This document shows, one piece after another, positions 43,598-53,841 of a DNA stretch of 64,000 nt. The notes beneath the pieces were generated by a model, which saw only the letters and a program-made list of their open reading frames with translations, ran no database searches and had not been told where the DNA came from. The stretch is from assembly GCA_031555175.1 (NCBI GenBank), contig JAVBUP010000016.1, forward strand, positions 9,271 through 73,270, in the 5' to 3' direction. Position 1 is the first letter of the stretch. Every line of letters starts with the position of its first letter. The position numbers were made by a program, and so were the translations under genes. Source of the DNA: JAVBUP01 sp031555175 (lineage in GTDB: Bacteria > Bacillota_I > Bacilli_A > Erysipelotrichales > Coprobacillaceae).

Positions 43598-46500
43598 TTA
43601 AAATAAACTCAATTGGTTTTCTTCTTGCAGATGATCGAATACCCCTAATCTTGTTAAAAAATCCATATTCGTATTATTAAGACTCGTTCTACTCAAAACA
43701 TCCTGTTTAGAAATGAATGGTTTTTCACTTCGCGCCCTCACTACTGATTCAGCCGCAGCTCCACCTAATCCATCTATACAACTAAAAGGTGGTAGAACCC
43801 CAGTTTTATCATTTGGATTAATCATAAATCTTGTAGCATCAGAATATTCTAAGCTAATTGGACTGAAATGATAACCTCTTTCTATCATTTCCAAACAAAT
43901 TTCAAATGTTGATAACAAAGCTTCATCCTTATTTGTAGATTTCTTTTCCTGTTTTGCATCAAGAATTTCTTTTCTTCTTCGCAAAATTGCATCTTTTCCT
44001 TTAATCATTGTATCAATTTCAAATGCATCAGTTCTAGCGGAAAAATATACACTATAATACTCGCGAGGATAATATATTTTGAACCAGGCAACCCTAATCG
44101 CCATTAAAACATAAGCCACCGCATGAGCTTTTGGGAACATATACTTAATTTTTTTACATGATTCAATATACCAAGAAGGAATGTTATACTCAATCATCGA
44201 CTCTTCATATTTTTTCTCTGGGAAAACAGCAGTAGCCTTTCCCTTTCTGACACACTCCATAATATCAAATGATAATTTCTCTGGTAATCCTTTTTCTATT
44301 AAGTACACCATGATGTCATCACGGCAACCAATTACTTCAGAAAGATTACATTGTCCAGATCTAATCAATAACTCGGCATTACCCAAATAGACATCAGTCC
44401 CATGTGATAGTCCTGAAATAACAACTAACTCGGCAAATGATTTAGGCTTTGTTTGTTGTAACATACCACGAACAAATGTTGTTCCAAACTCTGGAAGACC
44501 TAATGCACCAGAATCGACATCGATATAAGATAAATCTATACCCATCGCCTCACTTGATGAGAACAAACTCATAACCTTTTTATCATTAGTTGGTATAGTC
44601 TTTGGGTCAACACCAGTAATATCTTGTAGCATACGAATGACAGTTGGATCAACATGTCCAAGAATATCAAGTTTCAATACATTATCATGAATCGCATGGA
44701 AATCAAAGTGTGTAGTTTTCCATTCAGAATTTATATCATCAGCAGGAAATTGTACAGGTGTAAAATCGTAGACATCCATTTCATTAGGAATTACAATAAT
44801 CCCCCCTGGATGCTGTCCAGTTGTTCTCTTAACCCCAGCAGCTCCAGCTGCTAGTCGAGATAATTCAGCACCTCTAACTTCTCCTTCCCTACCCATTGCT
44901 TCGATATATCCTTTAGCATATCCATAAGCGGTTTTGTCTGCAACAGTTGAAATCGTTCCAGCACGATATACTTTGTCTTCACCAAATAAAACTTTTGTAT
45001 AATTGTGAGCTACAGCTTGATATTCGCCAGAAAAGTTTAAGTCAATATCAGGCACTTTATCTCCTTCAAACCCAAGAAAAGTCTCAAATGGGATATTTTG
45101 TCCATCGCCACGCATTTCAGCACCACATATAGGACACACCTTATCATCTAAATCATATCCTGATGCAATTGTCCCTTCAGGCAAGAACTCACTATGCTTA
45201 CATTTTCCACAAATATAGTGTGGAGGTAGCGGATTTACTTCAGTAATACCAGACATAGTAGCCACAAATGAAGATCCAACCGAACCACGTGAACCAACTA
45301 AATAACCATCATCCAAAGACTTCTTAACAAGCTTATGCGCAATATAATACATAACCGAGAAACCATATTTGATTATTGGATGCAATTCCTTCTCTAAACG
45401 CTTTTCTACAATATCTGGCAAATTATCACCATATATCTCACGTGCAGTTTTATAACATAAATCAGTTAATAACAAAGCGTCATTTTCGATTGTCGGCGGA
45501 TATAACTTGTCATGAATTGGTTTTACTTCCTCCACCATATCAGCAATCAAATTAGTATTAGTCACAACTAATTCATATGCTAGCTCATCGCCTAAAAAAG
45601 CAAATGACTTTATCATTTCGTCAGTAGTTCTAAAATGTTGATCTGGAACAATCGAATGAGCATTTTTTCGATCATGTAAAGGATGATTTGTACCACCTAT
45701 ACCAATATTACTATTTCTAATATAAACTTCTCTAAATATTTTCTCTTTTGGATCTAGATAATGAACATCTCCTGTAGCAACAACAATCTTTCCTAATTTC
45801 TTTGCTACGAGCACTAGTCTTTTCACACTTGCATGCAATACTTCCATTGATGCAACACTACCGCGATCTACTAGATAAGCATAATCCTCAACTGGTTGAA
45901 CTTCTACATAATCATACCAAGAAATTAGTTGCTCTAAAGTATGGTCATCACTATTTAAAGCAGCTTCAAAAACATCGCTACGAGAACAACTTGTTCCAAC
46001 TATTAATCCTTCACGATATTCATCTATTAGGAATTTTGGCATACGAGCTTCAATATTCAAATATTTAATATTCGAATACGATACTAGTTTAAATAAATTC
46101 TTTAATCCAATTTTGTTTTTTACCAAAATCGTAGTATGTGTTGGAAATACAATCTTGTATGTATCTTCAGTTTGAAGATTATTCAAAGTATCAAAAGTAT
46201 AATACCCCTTACTATCAACTTCACTTAACATAACTCTAAATGCATCAGATAGTACCTCAGCATCATAGTCAGCCCTATGAGCAATATCTTCGTCATAGGC
46301 AATTTTATAGTTGCGACAGACGCGGCCTAATGAGAATCCCTTTTTTGTTTCTATAATCGCTCTTGCAAGTGGTAATGTATCAACAATTTGATTTGTAAGA
46401 CTTGAATAACCATTTAATTCTAAGTAGTAATTAAGAAAACCAATATCAAAAACTGCATTATGAGCTACCAAAACTGAATCTTTGATGAAATCAAGAATCC

Positions 46501-47908
46501 TTGGTAACAAATCTTTTATTGTCGGAGCATTTCTTACCATTTCATTAGTAATGCTCGTTAGATTTATAATTTTTTCTGTAATTATTCTCTCTGGATTAAC
46601 AAAACTTTGCATACGGTCAATTACTAATCCGTCTTTCATTTTTACAGCACCAAACTCAGTTATACCATCATTTACAACAGATAGACCAGTTGTTTCTAAG
46701 TCGAAACAAACATAAGTAGCACCTTTAAGTGAATCTGGTTTAGCGTTATAAACTATTTTATCATCTATATCAACCATATAGGCTTCAATACCATATATCA
46801 TTTTTAATTTGTTATTTTTTGCCGCCTGTTGCGCTTCTGGAAAAGATTGGACATTACCATGATCGGTTACAGCAATTGCTTTATGTCCCCATTTTGCCGC
46901 TTGACTTGCATACTCAGATATAGTTCCAATTCCATCCATCGTTGACATCTGTGTATGAGTGTGTAGTTCAACTCGCTTTACTTCACTAGTATCAACCCTA
47001 CCTATTGGCCCATCAATCACTTCAACTGATTTTCCAAAAATTGATAATTCGCGTGAATAACTATCCATACGCACATCGCCAGTTACTCTCACCCACTGCT
47101 TACCCTTTGCAAACTTATCCATTTGCTCTTTACCATATGTCTTTGTTTCAAATAGTTTAATGCTTATTGAGTCACTATAGTCAGTAATCATTAAAGTCTG
47201 AATATGAGTTTGATTTCTGGTTTTAATCAAATCAGTTTGAAAGATATATCCTTCAACTTGAATATTAAAGGCTTCACCCTCTATCTCACTTATGAGTACA
47301 GATTGTTTAGGTCCAAAATCTGCGCGTCTAAATACTTTCTTTTCAGATGGCACTTCAACATTCGCTTCAGGTTGATAAGTCTTGAACTCATGCACCACTG
47401 GTTTTTCAAATTCTTCCATTATTTCTTTAAAAACTTCACTATCTTCTTCAACTACAAAATCAATGCTATACCTTAATCCACAACGAGATAATTCCTTAGC
47501 CAAGTCATTAGCCAATTTTCGATATGCTTGCAATTGCACTTCATTCATTAATTCGAAAGTAATAACATGGTCCTCTATAACAATAGTATTTTGTGGAAGG
47601 TTATTGAAAATAGCAAATAAACTAGGATTCCTACGGATAACAAAATTTAGATATGCCTTTACTTCATCCTCTATATATTCAACATTATTTGCTTTCATGA
47701 TTAATTCAGTCTGTTGCGGAAATTTTTTTAATGCCTCAACAAATATTTCAAATTCTGCACATGGTATAGCAATATCAGTTTCCATTATAAAAGTAAAAAG
47801 TCCAGAATTTTTCCCAATTCCAACCTTTTGAATTTTTGCGTATTTAAAGTTTTCAAGTTGGCCTTCAATACCTAGTTGTTCAAATAATGTCATTAATTTA
47901 TTGTCCAT
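43598..47908 (-). CDS. polC: DNA polymerase III alpha subunit, PolC type
   Basis: Main replicative polymerase of low-GC Gram-positives. Domains: OB region (about 215-310), PHP domain (ELHTHTQMSTMDGIG), an inserted DEDD 3'-5' exonuclease (VCFDLETTGLSVV, LVAHNAVFDIGFL, HRADYDAEVL), a zinc site (CGKCKH, CPICG), and the polymerase core with PDIDLNFSGEYQ. The start MDNKLM is set by AGGAG eight bases away. The 1436-residue length is typical. It follows rseP beyond a terminator and has its own promoter. Confidence 0.97.
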   Translation of the reverse strand: MDNKLMTLFEQLGIEGQLENFKYAKIQKVGIGKNSGLFTFIMETDIAIPCAEFEIFVEALKKFPQQTELIMKANNVEYIEDEVKAYLNFVIRRNPSLFAIFNNLPQNTIVIEDHVITFELMNEVQLQAYRKLANDLAKELSRCGLRYSIDFVVEEDSEVFKEIMEEFEKPVVHEFKTYQPEANVEVPSEKKVFRRADFGPKQSVLISEIEGEAFNIQVEGYIFQTDLIKTRNQTHIQTLMITDYSDSISIKLFETKTYGKEQMDKFAKGKQWVRVTGDVRMDSYSRELSIFGKSVEVIDGPIGRVDTSEVKRVELHTHTQMSTMDGIGTISEYASQAAKWGHKAIAVTDHGNVQSFPEAQQAAKNNKLKMIYGIEAYMVDIDDKIVYNAKPDSLKGATYVCFDLETTGLSVVNDGITEFGAVKMKDGLVIDRMQSFVNPERIITEKIINLTSITNEMVRNAPTIKDLLPRILDFIKDSVLVAHNAVFDIGFLNYYLELNGYSSLTNQIVDTLPLARAIIETKKGFSLGRVCRNYKIAYDEDIAHRADYDAEVLSDAFRVMLSEVDSKGYYTFDTLNNLQTEDTYKIVFPTHTTILVKNKIGLKNLFKLVSYSNIKYLNIEARMPKFLIDEYREGLIVGTSCSRSDVFEAALNSDDHTLEQLISWYDYVEVQPVEDYAYLVDRGSVASMEVLHASVKRLVLVAKKLGKIVVATGDVHYLDPKEKIFREVYIRNSNIGIGGTNHPLHDRKNAHSIVPDQHFRTTDEMIKSFAFLGDELAYELVVTNTNLIADMVEEVKPIHDKLYPPTIENDALLLTDLCYKTAREIYGDNLPDIVEKRLEKELHPIIKYGFSVMYYIAHKLVKKSLDDGYLVGSRGSVGSSFVATMSGITEVNPLPPHYICGKCKHSEFLPEGTIASGYDLDDKVCPICGAEMRGDGQNIPFETFLGFEGDKVPDIDLNFSGEYQAVAHNYTKVLFGEDKVYRAGTISTVADKTAYGYAKGYIEAMGREGEVRGAELSRLAAGAAGVKRTTGQHPGGIIVIPNEMDVYDFTPVQFPADDINSEWKTTHFDFHAIHDNVLKLDILGHVDPTVIRMLQDITGVDPKTIPTNDKKVMSLFSSSEAMGIDLSYIDVDSGALGLPEFGTTFVRGMLQQTKPKSFAELVVISGLSHGTDVYLGNAELLIRSGQCNLSEVIGCRDDIMVYLIEKGLPEKLSFDIMECVRKGKATAVFPEKKYEESMIEYNIPSWYIESCKKIKYMFPKAHAVAYVLMAIRVAWFKIYYPREYYSVYFSARTDAFEIDTMIKGKDAILRRRKEILDAKQEKKSTNKDEALLSTFEICLEMIERGYHFSPISLEYSDATRFMINPNDKTGVLPPFSCIDGLGGAAAESVVRARSEKPFISKQDVLSRTSLNNTNMDFLTRLGVFDHLQEENQLSLF

Positions 47909-47929
47909 AGTTTCCACTCCTATTTGTTT

Positions 47930-47958
47930 ATTATAACAAAATTCTACACACTTCTAAA
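47930..47958 (-). promoter_or_regulatory. polC promoter
   Basis: TTTAGA and TATAAT on the minus strand with a 17-base spacer; the -10 is preceded by TGT. Confidence 0.6.
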
Positions 47959-47974
47959 GTGAAAAGAAAAAAAA

Positions 47975-47992
47975 GATAATCGCATGATTATC
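47975..47992 (-). terminator. Terminator of the uppS-cdsA-dxr-rseP operon
   Basis: Minus-strand stem GATAATC/GATTATC with an ATGC loop and eight following Ts, at the rseP stop codon. Confidence 0.88.
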
Positions 47993-49089
47993 TATTTAAA
48001 TAAACGAGTAATATCATTAATCGATACAAATATCATTAATCCAAACACTAAGCATAAGCCAATTGTTTGAACAACATATCTTACTTTGACTGGCACTGGT
48101 TTTCCCATGCCTTTTTCGATTAGTGCAAATAATACTTGGGCTCCATCAAGACCAGGTATTGGTAATAAATTGAATACACCAACATTAATACTCAGCATCG
48201 CTATCAATAGTAAAATGTTTGAGACATTTCCTTGCTCCGCAACTTCACTAGTTATGTTAAATATTCCAACTGGTCCAGATAATTGACTAAATACAGTCTT
48301 ATCAGTAAACATTCTTCCTAGTGTTCCAAAGATGGCTGTTGACATCTCTACCAGTTCTTCGCCAGTATATTTAAATGCCTCACTAATGCTCATATGACGA
48401 TAAGTATTATTAATCCCTAATAAGTATTTATCACTTCCATCAGGGCGAACAGCTTGAGCTACAAACTCAATTTCTTGTTTGTTTTCTCCACGTAGTACTT
48501 TGATTACTACTCTTGATTCATCGGAAGAGGAAAACTCACCAGCGTTTTCTACCGATAAAGCATTTGAGATATCACTAAACTCGTTAATAATGAATTCTTT
48601 CCCAGAGAAAACTTTAATTGAGATGATTTCGTCACCTTCTTGCATACCAACTTTTTCAGCAGGATATCCAGCAACGACTGTTCCTATAACATTGTCATTT
48701 GTCGGCATTCTACCTTGAGTAAAATTAACACCCAACAATATAACTATCGCCAATACAAAGTTCATTACTACTCCAGCTAACATAACAACTACTTGTTGCC
48801 ACGTTTTTATACCAGGTATTGTACGCTCTCTTGGTAAATCTACCATGTTCGGATTATCTTGTTGATCAGCTTCACCAGCCATTGCCACAAAGCCACCAAT
48901 TGGCAAAAGTTTTAATGAATACTTTGTTTCTTTGCCTTTTACTGAAAAAATTGTTGGACCCATACCAAGAGCAAACTCATCACAATAAACACCAAATTTC
49001 TTTGCAGCTAAGAAATGACCAAGTTCGTGTATAAATATAATCGAACCCAATACTAAAACAAACACTATCACATTAATTATTGATTGCAT
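47992..49089 (-). CDS. rseP: Site-2 protease RseP/RasP
   Basis: Intramembrane zinc protease cleaving anti-sigma factors and leftover signal peptides. It has HELGHFLAAK (HExxH) near residue 21, a PDZ domain (about 165-245) and the second metal motif in LLPIPGLDGAQVLF near residue 310. About four membrane segments. It is the last gene of the lipid operon after dxr, as in Bacillus. Length 365 is usual. Confidence 0.95.
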   Translation of the reverse strand: MQSIINVIVFVLVLGSIIFIHELGHFLAAKKFGVYCDEFALGMGPTIFSVKGKETKYSLKLLPIGGFVAMAGEADQQDNPNMVDLPRERTIPGIKTWQQVVVMLAGVVMNFVLAIVILLGVNFTQGRMPTNDNVIGTVVAGYPAEKVGMQEGDEIISIKVFSGKEFIINEFSDISNALSVENAGEFSSSDESRVVIKVLRGENKQEIEFVAQAVRPDGSDKYLLGINNTYRHMSISEAFKYTGEELVEMSTAIFGTLGRMFTDKTVFSQLSGPVGIFNITSEVAEQGNVSNILLLIAMLSINVGVFNLLPIPGLDGAQVLFALIEKGMGKPVPVKVRYVVQTIGLCLVFGLMIFVSINDITRLFK

Positions 49090-49099
49090 ATAACTCCTC

Positions 49100-50242
49100 C
49101 TAAACTCTCTTTAAAACTTCTTCCCGTGCCCAGTTGTCTATTTCTATTAACTGTTCTAAACTCGGGTCCTTAATAACTTCATGCACATTCATAACTTCTT
49201 CAACCATATCAACTATTCTTAAGAATTTTATCTTTCCTTTTAAAAACAAATCAACAGCTTGCTCATTTGCCCCATTTAACACACATGGTAATGAACCCCC
49301 AGTTCTACCAGCTTTGTAAGCCAATGCCATTGGTTTAAATCTTATGTGATCCATCTCTCTAAATGTTAAGCTACCAATCTCTGCTAAGTTCAATGACTTC
49401 GCATTCATTAATTCAATGCGATGTGGATATGATAAAGCATACTGTATTGGTAAGCGCATATCAGGCGTACCAAGTTGAGCAATTACAGATGTATCGATGA
49501 ACTCAACCATAGAATGGACAACAGATTGAGGATGTATCAATACATCAATATGGTCATAATCAATGTCATATAACCAGCTTGCCTCCATTACTTCTAAACC
49601 CTTATTAAACATGGTTGCAGAATCAATCGTAATTTTTGCTCCCATACTCCAGTTTGGATGATTTAACGCTTCTTCCACGCTAACATCTTTCAATTCTTCT
49701 AAAGTTTTGTCTCTAAAACTTCCTCCAGAAGCAGTAATAATCAAACGCTTTATTTCTTTAGGATTTTCTCCATTTAATGACTGAAATATTGCTGAATGCT
49801 CACTATCTACTGGTAATAATTTAACATTATACTTTTTAACCAATTTCATAATTATATGACCAGCAACAACAAGTGTTTCTTTATTAGCTAATGCAATGTC
49901 CTTTTTTGCCTTTATCGCTTCAATTGTTGGTTTTAATCCAGCGAAACCAACAATAGCATTAAGTACGATATTTGCTTCTTGTAAAGTAGCAATCTTAATC
50001 AAACCATCTTCACCACATAGTACAGTTAAATTAGGATATTTATTGACTAGATATGTTCTATCTTCTTCTAGAGATACACATACAATCTTACAATCAGTCA
50101 TAGCAATTATTTCTTCTAGCTTTGCTATATTCCTTCCAGCTGACATCGCTAATAAATGATATTCATGAGGATGATTAATAATTACATCAATACTTTGGGT
50201 ACCAATGGAACCAGTCACACCCAGTATAACTATTTCTTTCAT
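49100..50242 (-). CDS. dxr: 1-Deoxy-D-xylulose-5-phosphate reductoisomerase
   Basis: Converts DXP to MEP with NADPH, the second step of the MEP isoprenoid pathway. It shows VILGVTGSIGTQSIDVI (NADPH site), IALANKETLVVAG, and the substrate site LLPVDSEHSAIFQSL and TASGGSFRD and NHPNWSMGAKITIDSATMFN in parts. The 380 residues are complete. Isoprenoid units feed uppS, in the same operon. Confidence 0.96.
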   Translation of the reverse strand: MKEIVILGVTGSIGTQSIDVIINHPHEYHLLAMSAGRNIAKLEEIIAMTDCKIVCVSLEEDRTYLVNKYPNLTVLCGEDGLIKIATLQEANIVLNAIVGFAGLKPTIEAIKAKKDIALANKETLVVAGHIIMKLVKKYNVKLLPVDSEHSAIFQSLNGENPKEIKRLIITASGGSFRDKTLEELKDVSVEEALNHPNWSMGAKITIDSATMFNKGLEVMEASWLYDIDYDHIDVLIHPQSVVHSMVEFIDTSVIAQLGTPDMRLPIQYALSYPHRIELMNAKSLNLAEIGSLTFREMDHIRFKPMALAYKAGRTGGSLPCVLNGANEQAVDLFLKGKIKFLRIVDMVEEVMNVHEVIKDPSLEQLIEIDNWAREEVLKRV

Positions 50243-50252
50243 AATTATTCTC

Positions 50253-51029
50253 CTACAATATAAATAATAAACATAAGTAGAATACTACATAATTAAAGCT
50301 AACACTATCTAATCTATCCAACAAACCGCCATGACCAGGCAATAAATTAGAAAAATCCTTTATTCCGTAATGTCTTTTAACACTACTAAACACTAAATCA
50401 CCAATTTGAGTTGTAATGGTCAATAATAAGGCAGTAACAATAGTAGCTAAAATAGACATTTTGACTTCAAAGAAAAATGCAAAAGTAACCGCAACAATCG
50501 TACCAATAACAATACCACCAATAGAGCCTTCTATTGATTTCTTTGGCGACAGTCTAGGAATTAACTTATGTTTACCAAATGTTACACCAATAAAATATGC
50601 CCCAGTATCACATCCAAATGTGGCAAATAATACAAATAAGAATGTTGGTAAATTTATACATGTCCTAACATAATACAAAGTTCTAAAAGCAACTCCTATT
50701 AGAAAAGTCATTGTGAATAAATAAGTCACATCTTCATATGAAACTTCTTCAAAGAAAATGTTAAAGGCAAACAACGCGATTATTAACCCAATGAAAATCC
50801 TATTATCGATTACTAAGTTTCTTGTATCAAAGAATGTTAAGTAAAACATTGTTATATATATTAGCAAATGTACAAGTAGCGGCCATTTCCTATTAGGAGC
50901 TTTCAAAAGTTCATAAGTAGCTCCTGTAACAACTATGATACCAAAGATATTAAACCACATCCCACCAAGTGACACGAGAGGCACACATACTGCAAACATT
51001 AATATTCCAGTAATTATTCTTTGTTTCAT
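50253..51029 (-). CDS. cdsA: Phosphatidate cytidylyltransferase
   Basis: Membrane enzyme making CDP-diacylglycerol from phosphatidate and CTP. It has about eight membrane segments and the signature SVKRHYGIKDFSNLLPGHGG near the C-terminus (acidic residue cluster follows in GLLDRLDS). Its ATG overlaps the uppS stop by four bases (ATGA), so translation is coupled. Length 258 is typical. Confidence 0.95.
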   Translation of the reverse strand: MKQRIITGILMFAVCVPLVSLGGMWFNIFGIIVVTGATYELLKAPNRKWPLLVHLLIYITMFYLTFFDTRNLVIDNRIFIGLIIALFAFNIFFEEVSYEDVTYLFTMTFLIGVAFRTLYYVRTCINLPTFLFVLFATFGCDTGAYFIGVTFGKHKLIPRLSPKKSIEGSIGGIVIGTIVAVTFAFFFEVKMSILATIVTALLLTITTQIGDLVFSSVKRHYGIKDFSNLLPGHGGLLDRLDSVSFNYVVFYLCLLFIL

Positions 51030-51778
51030 TTCTTTAAACCTCCAAAGCGACGATTTCTAGACTGATAATCTAGTAATACACTATACAAATCATCAATACT
51101 AAATTCTGGCCACATACGATCTACAAACGCTAGCTCAGCATAAGCAATCTGCCAAAGTAAGAAATTAGAAATGCGATATTCCCCACTCGTCCTAACCATA
51201 AAGTCAAGTTGTGGCAAATCAGCAGTCATCAAGTAATTATCAAACATAGTCGGATTAAAATCTTCTATCTCCAAATCTCCATTTTTATAATCAATCGCCA
51301 TGTCTCGGCATGCCTCAATTATTTCAATATTTGAACCATAATTAAAAGCAAAACATAAAATTAACCCAGTATTATTTTTAGTTTGTTCACAAGCATCAAA
51401 GATAACATCTTTGCAATAAGATGGCACATCTTCTAGATGACCAATATAGCGAACTTGAATATTATTCTCCATGAAATCTTTCATATAAGATTGAAAGAAC
51501 TCACTAGGCAGTCTAAATATATACTCAACTTCATCCTTTGGCCTTTTCCAATTCTCAGTAGAAAATGTATAAACTGTCATAGCTTTCACGCCAAGTTTAT
51601 TACACTCTATTGCCAGTGTTCTTATATTCTTTATCCCTTCATGGTGACCAAAAGTTCTTGGCATACCTTTACTTTTAGCCCAACGACCATTACCATCCAT
51701 AATGAAAGCAATATGCCTAGGAATATTATTCATATCTAATTCTGTTTGAATGTGAGTTTGTTTCTTTTTAAAGAACAT
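51026..51778 (-). CDS. uppS: Undecaprenyl diphosphate synthase (isoprenyl transferase)
   Basis: Makes the C55 lipid carrier for cell-wall synthesis. It shows HIAFIMDGNGRWAKSKG with the catalytic aspartate, GHHEGIKNIR, YTFSTENWKRP, and RTSGEYRISNFLLWQIAYAEL. The 250 residues are complete. It is the first gene of uppS-cdsA-dxr-rseP, with an extended -10 element upstream. GAGGAGTG sets the start. Confidence 0.97.
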   Translation of the reverse strand: MFFKKKQTHIQTELDMNNIPRHIAFIMDGNGRWAKSKGMPRTFGHHEGIKNIRTLAIECNKLGVKAMTVYTFSTENWKRPKDEVEYIFRLPSEFFQSYMKDFMENNIQVRYIGHLEDVPSYCKDVIFDACEQTKNNTGLILCFAFNYGSNIEIIEACRDMAIDYKNGDLEIEDFNPTMFDNYLMTADLPQLDFMVRTSGEYRISNFLLWQIAYAELAFVDRMWPEFSIDDLYSVLLDYQSRNRRFGGLKK

Positions 51779-51802
51779 GTTATCACTCCTCTACAACAAA
51801 TT

Positions 51803-51811
51803 ATTATAGCA
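51803..51811 (-). promoter_or_regulatory. Extended -10 element of the uppS operon
   Basis: TGCTATAAT on the minus strand, about 25 bases before the uppS start. No good -35 is seen. Confidence 0.55.
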
Positions 51812-51851
51812 CAAAATAGTACTTAAAAATATACAAATGCAATAACTGAAA

Positions 51852-51871
51852 ATAGATGGCTAGCCATCTAT
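51852..51871 (-). terminator. Terminator of the Tim44-like gene
   Basis: Minus-strand stem ATAGATGG/CCATCTAT with a CTAG loop and a short T-run. Confidence 0.7.
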
Positions 51872-51885
51872 CTCAAATAACCCTA

Positions 51886-52800
51886 CTAAGCAGAATGAAT
51901 ATCATCTAGTAACCAGTCACTTTTATTAACTTTCATATCTTTTCCACAATACTCACAAACCATATCATTTGAAACTTTATTTGTTCCACCGCATGATGGA
52001 CATTGATACGTTTCGTGTTCCTTATCAATATTTATTCCGTCATATCCAAATTCTCTTTCCAAAGTCATTTCATATTTAAGAGTCCAGTCTTTACTTGGAT
52101 CACTTTCCAATACTTCTTTTGACGATGCATCAATTACATAATCCTTCATCATTGCAGTAATTCTTAATTTGATAGTTTCCTTATTATTTGCACACTTGTA
52201 ACTGTATATTGAGCAATTTTTTATCAGTATCTTTTCTACCACATTAATCTTGTTGTTTTTAATATAGTCTTTAACTAATACAGCATGTTGCTTATATAAA
52301 TCTTCTGTTTCTATTTCGCTAAGCTCTTCTAGATCTCTATTTGACCATGCATATTGCGATCTCAAAAAGATTCCTTTTGCCAAAGCAATAAAATCTTCTT
52401 CTACAAATTCTGGATTATTGTCTTTAATAATATCTAACAAAGACTTCTTTTTAGCGCCAGCAGTCGACGATTCGTTTTGATCTCCACTAGCTGTTATAGC
52501 AGACATTCCACCAAATAAAATGAAACACACTACTCCAGCCACCAATAAAAAAGCAAAAAATGAACCATCTAACCCTGATGTAGTGCTACCATAACTTGAT
52601 CCGGTTGACCTGCCCGATGATGAACTAGATGATGAACCAGATGATGGACTTGAGGAAGACCCTGATGATGAGCTAGATGATCCTGAGTTATCATCATATC
52701 GATTATTATTACCAATATCTGCCTTTGTACTAATAGGCATGCAACATACAATAATTAATGCAAATAATACTTTTAAGTATTTGTAATAGCCCCTTTTCAA
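51886..52800 (-). CDS. Tim44-like membrane protein with Ser-rich linker and zinc ribbon
   Basis: The 304-residue protein has a signal peptide (YLKVLFALIIVCCMPISTKA), a Ser/Gly low-complexity stretch at about residues 38-75, and a membrane segment (SFFAFLLVAGVVCFILFGG). A Tim44-like domain (IKDNNPEFVEEDFIALAKGIF, then RDLEELSEIETEDLY) spans about 120-245. A C-terminal zinc ribbon CPSCGG/CEYCGK closes it. The start codon is TTG, with GGAGGGG at good distance. Tim44-like domains bind membranes or proteins; no function is known for this architecture. The Ser repeat is imperfect at DNA level. Confidence 0.85.
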   Translation of the reverse strand: MKRGYYKYLKVLFALIIVCCMPISTKADIGNNNRYDDNSGSSSSSSGSSSSPSSGSSSSSSSGRSTGSSYGSTTSGLDGSFFAFLLVAGVVCFILFGGMSAITASGDQNESSTAGAKKKSLLDIIKDNNPEFVEEDFIALAKGIFLRSQYAWSNRDLEELSEIETEDLYKQHAVLVKDYIKNNKINVVEKILIKNCSIYSYKCANNKETIKLRITAMMKDYVIDASSKEVLESDPSKDWTLKYEMTLEREFGYDGINIDKEHETYQCPSCGGTNKVSNDMVCEYCGKDMKVNKSDWLLDDIHSA

Positions 52801-52827
52801 ACTTTCCCCTCCTATTACTTTTATGTC

Positions 52828-52852
52828 AATAAAATACTATCATAATTTTATT
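52828..52852 (-). terminator. AT-only hairpin at the miaA stop codon
   Basis: Minus-strand stem AATAAAAT/ATTTTATT containing the miaA stop codon. There is no long T-run after it, so it may be a weak terminator. Confidence 0.35.
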
Positions 52853-53768
52853 TGGAATGATACCAATTTTCGACATCAATTAACACTTTGCTTACCGTTT
52901 CCGTGAATTTTTCTAAATTGACTTCATACCATGAAACATCAAATTGATTATTAAACCAAGTATATTGTCTCTTAGCAAAATTTCGAGAATTTTTCTTAAT
53001 TAATTCTACTGTTTCACTCAGTGTTTGCACACCTTTAAAATAATCAAAAAATTCTTTATAACCAATTCCTTCAAAGCATCTTAATCCTTGTAAGGATCCG
53101 TGTTGTGTCAATAAATCAACTTCCGCTTCTAACCCTTGTTGCATCATTAAATCAACTCGATTATTAATTCTATTATATAATAATTCACGCTCTAATGTTA
53201 ATGCAATAAAATATATATCATAAATTGGTTTATGTTGTTGGGCATTTTCTATAGCCGATTTAGTTGTATTGTTATTCTCATAGATTGCTATTGCTCTTAA
53301 AACACGCTTGCGATTATTTTTATGAATAGTTTTGCATGATTCTGGATCAATACTTAGTAAAACTTCATAAAGTTCATCATTGCTCATGTCTTGATATTTA
53401 GCCATATTGGTATTTGCTTGTTCTTCTTCAAATACATAATCATAAAGAGCGGCTTTAATATAAAAGCCAGTACCACCAACAATAATTGGTATCTTACCCC
53501 TAGCAGTTATATCATTGATTTTATTCCTTACATCATCTTGAAATCTTTTTACGCTATAAGATTCTTCTATATCACAAATATCAATAAGGTGATGAGGAAT
53601 ACCTTCCGCCTCTTTAGCCGTTACTTTAGCAGTTCCAATATCCATTCCTCTATAAATCTGCATCGAATCACCAGATATTACTTCTCCTTTTAATTCTTTT
53701 GCTAACTCCACACCCATCCTTGTCTTACCAACACTTGTTGGGCCAACTACTACTATGACTTTTTTCAT
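52848..53768 (-). CDS. miaA: tRNA dimethylallyltransferase MiaA
   Basis: Adds a dimethylallyl group to A37 of tRNAs reading UNN codons. It has the P-loop VVGPTSVGKTRMGVELA, SGDSMQIYRGMDIGTAK, PHHLIDI, and IPIIVGGTGFYIKAALYD. A tRNA-binding insertion and RQYTWFN follow. The 306-residue length is usual. It has no obvious partner in the neighbourhood. Confidence 0.96.
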   Translation of the reverse strand: MKKVIVVVGPTSVGKTRMGVELAKELKGEVISGDSMQIYRGMDIGTAKVTAKEAEGIPHHLIDICDIEESYSVKRFQDDVRNKINDITARGKIPIIVGGTGFYIKAALYDYVFEEEQANTNMAKYQDMSNDELYEVLLSIDPESCKTIHKNNRKRVLRAIAIYENNNTTKSAIENAQQHKPIYDIYFIALTLERELLYNRINNRVDLMMQQGLEAEVDLLTQHGSLQGLRCFEGIGYKEFFDYFKGVQTLSETVELIKKNSRNFAKRQYTWFNNQFDVSWYEVNLEKFTETVSKVLIDVENWYHSK

Positions 53769-53817
53769 GTTATCACCAAATTTAGGTTACCAAATCCACC
53801 TTTTAAAGTCAAACAAA

Positions 53818-53839
53818 AAGGAAAGAAGTTTCTTTCCTT
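53818..53839 (-). terminator. Terminator of the ABC-FtsX gene
   Basis: Minus-strand stem AAGGAAAGAA/TTCTTTCCTT and a TTTTTG tract just after the stop codon. It ends the regulator-kinase-transporter operon. Confidence 0.8.
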
Positions 53840-53841
53840 AA

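Noticed and set aside
47382..47831. 149-codon plus-strand frame opposite polC
   Set aside because: Lies wholly inside the N-terminal coding region of polC and has no motif or start signals.
52569..52751. Tandem-looking repeats that might suggest a CRISPR or satellite
   Set aside because: They are degenerate Ser/Gly codons in the linker of the Tim44-like protein, with no regular spacer.
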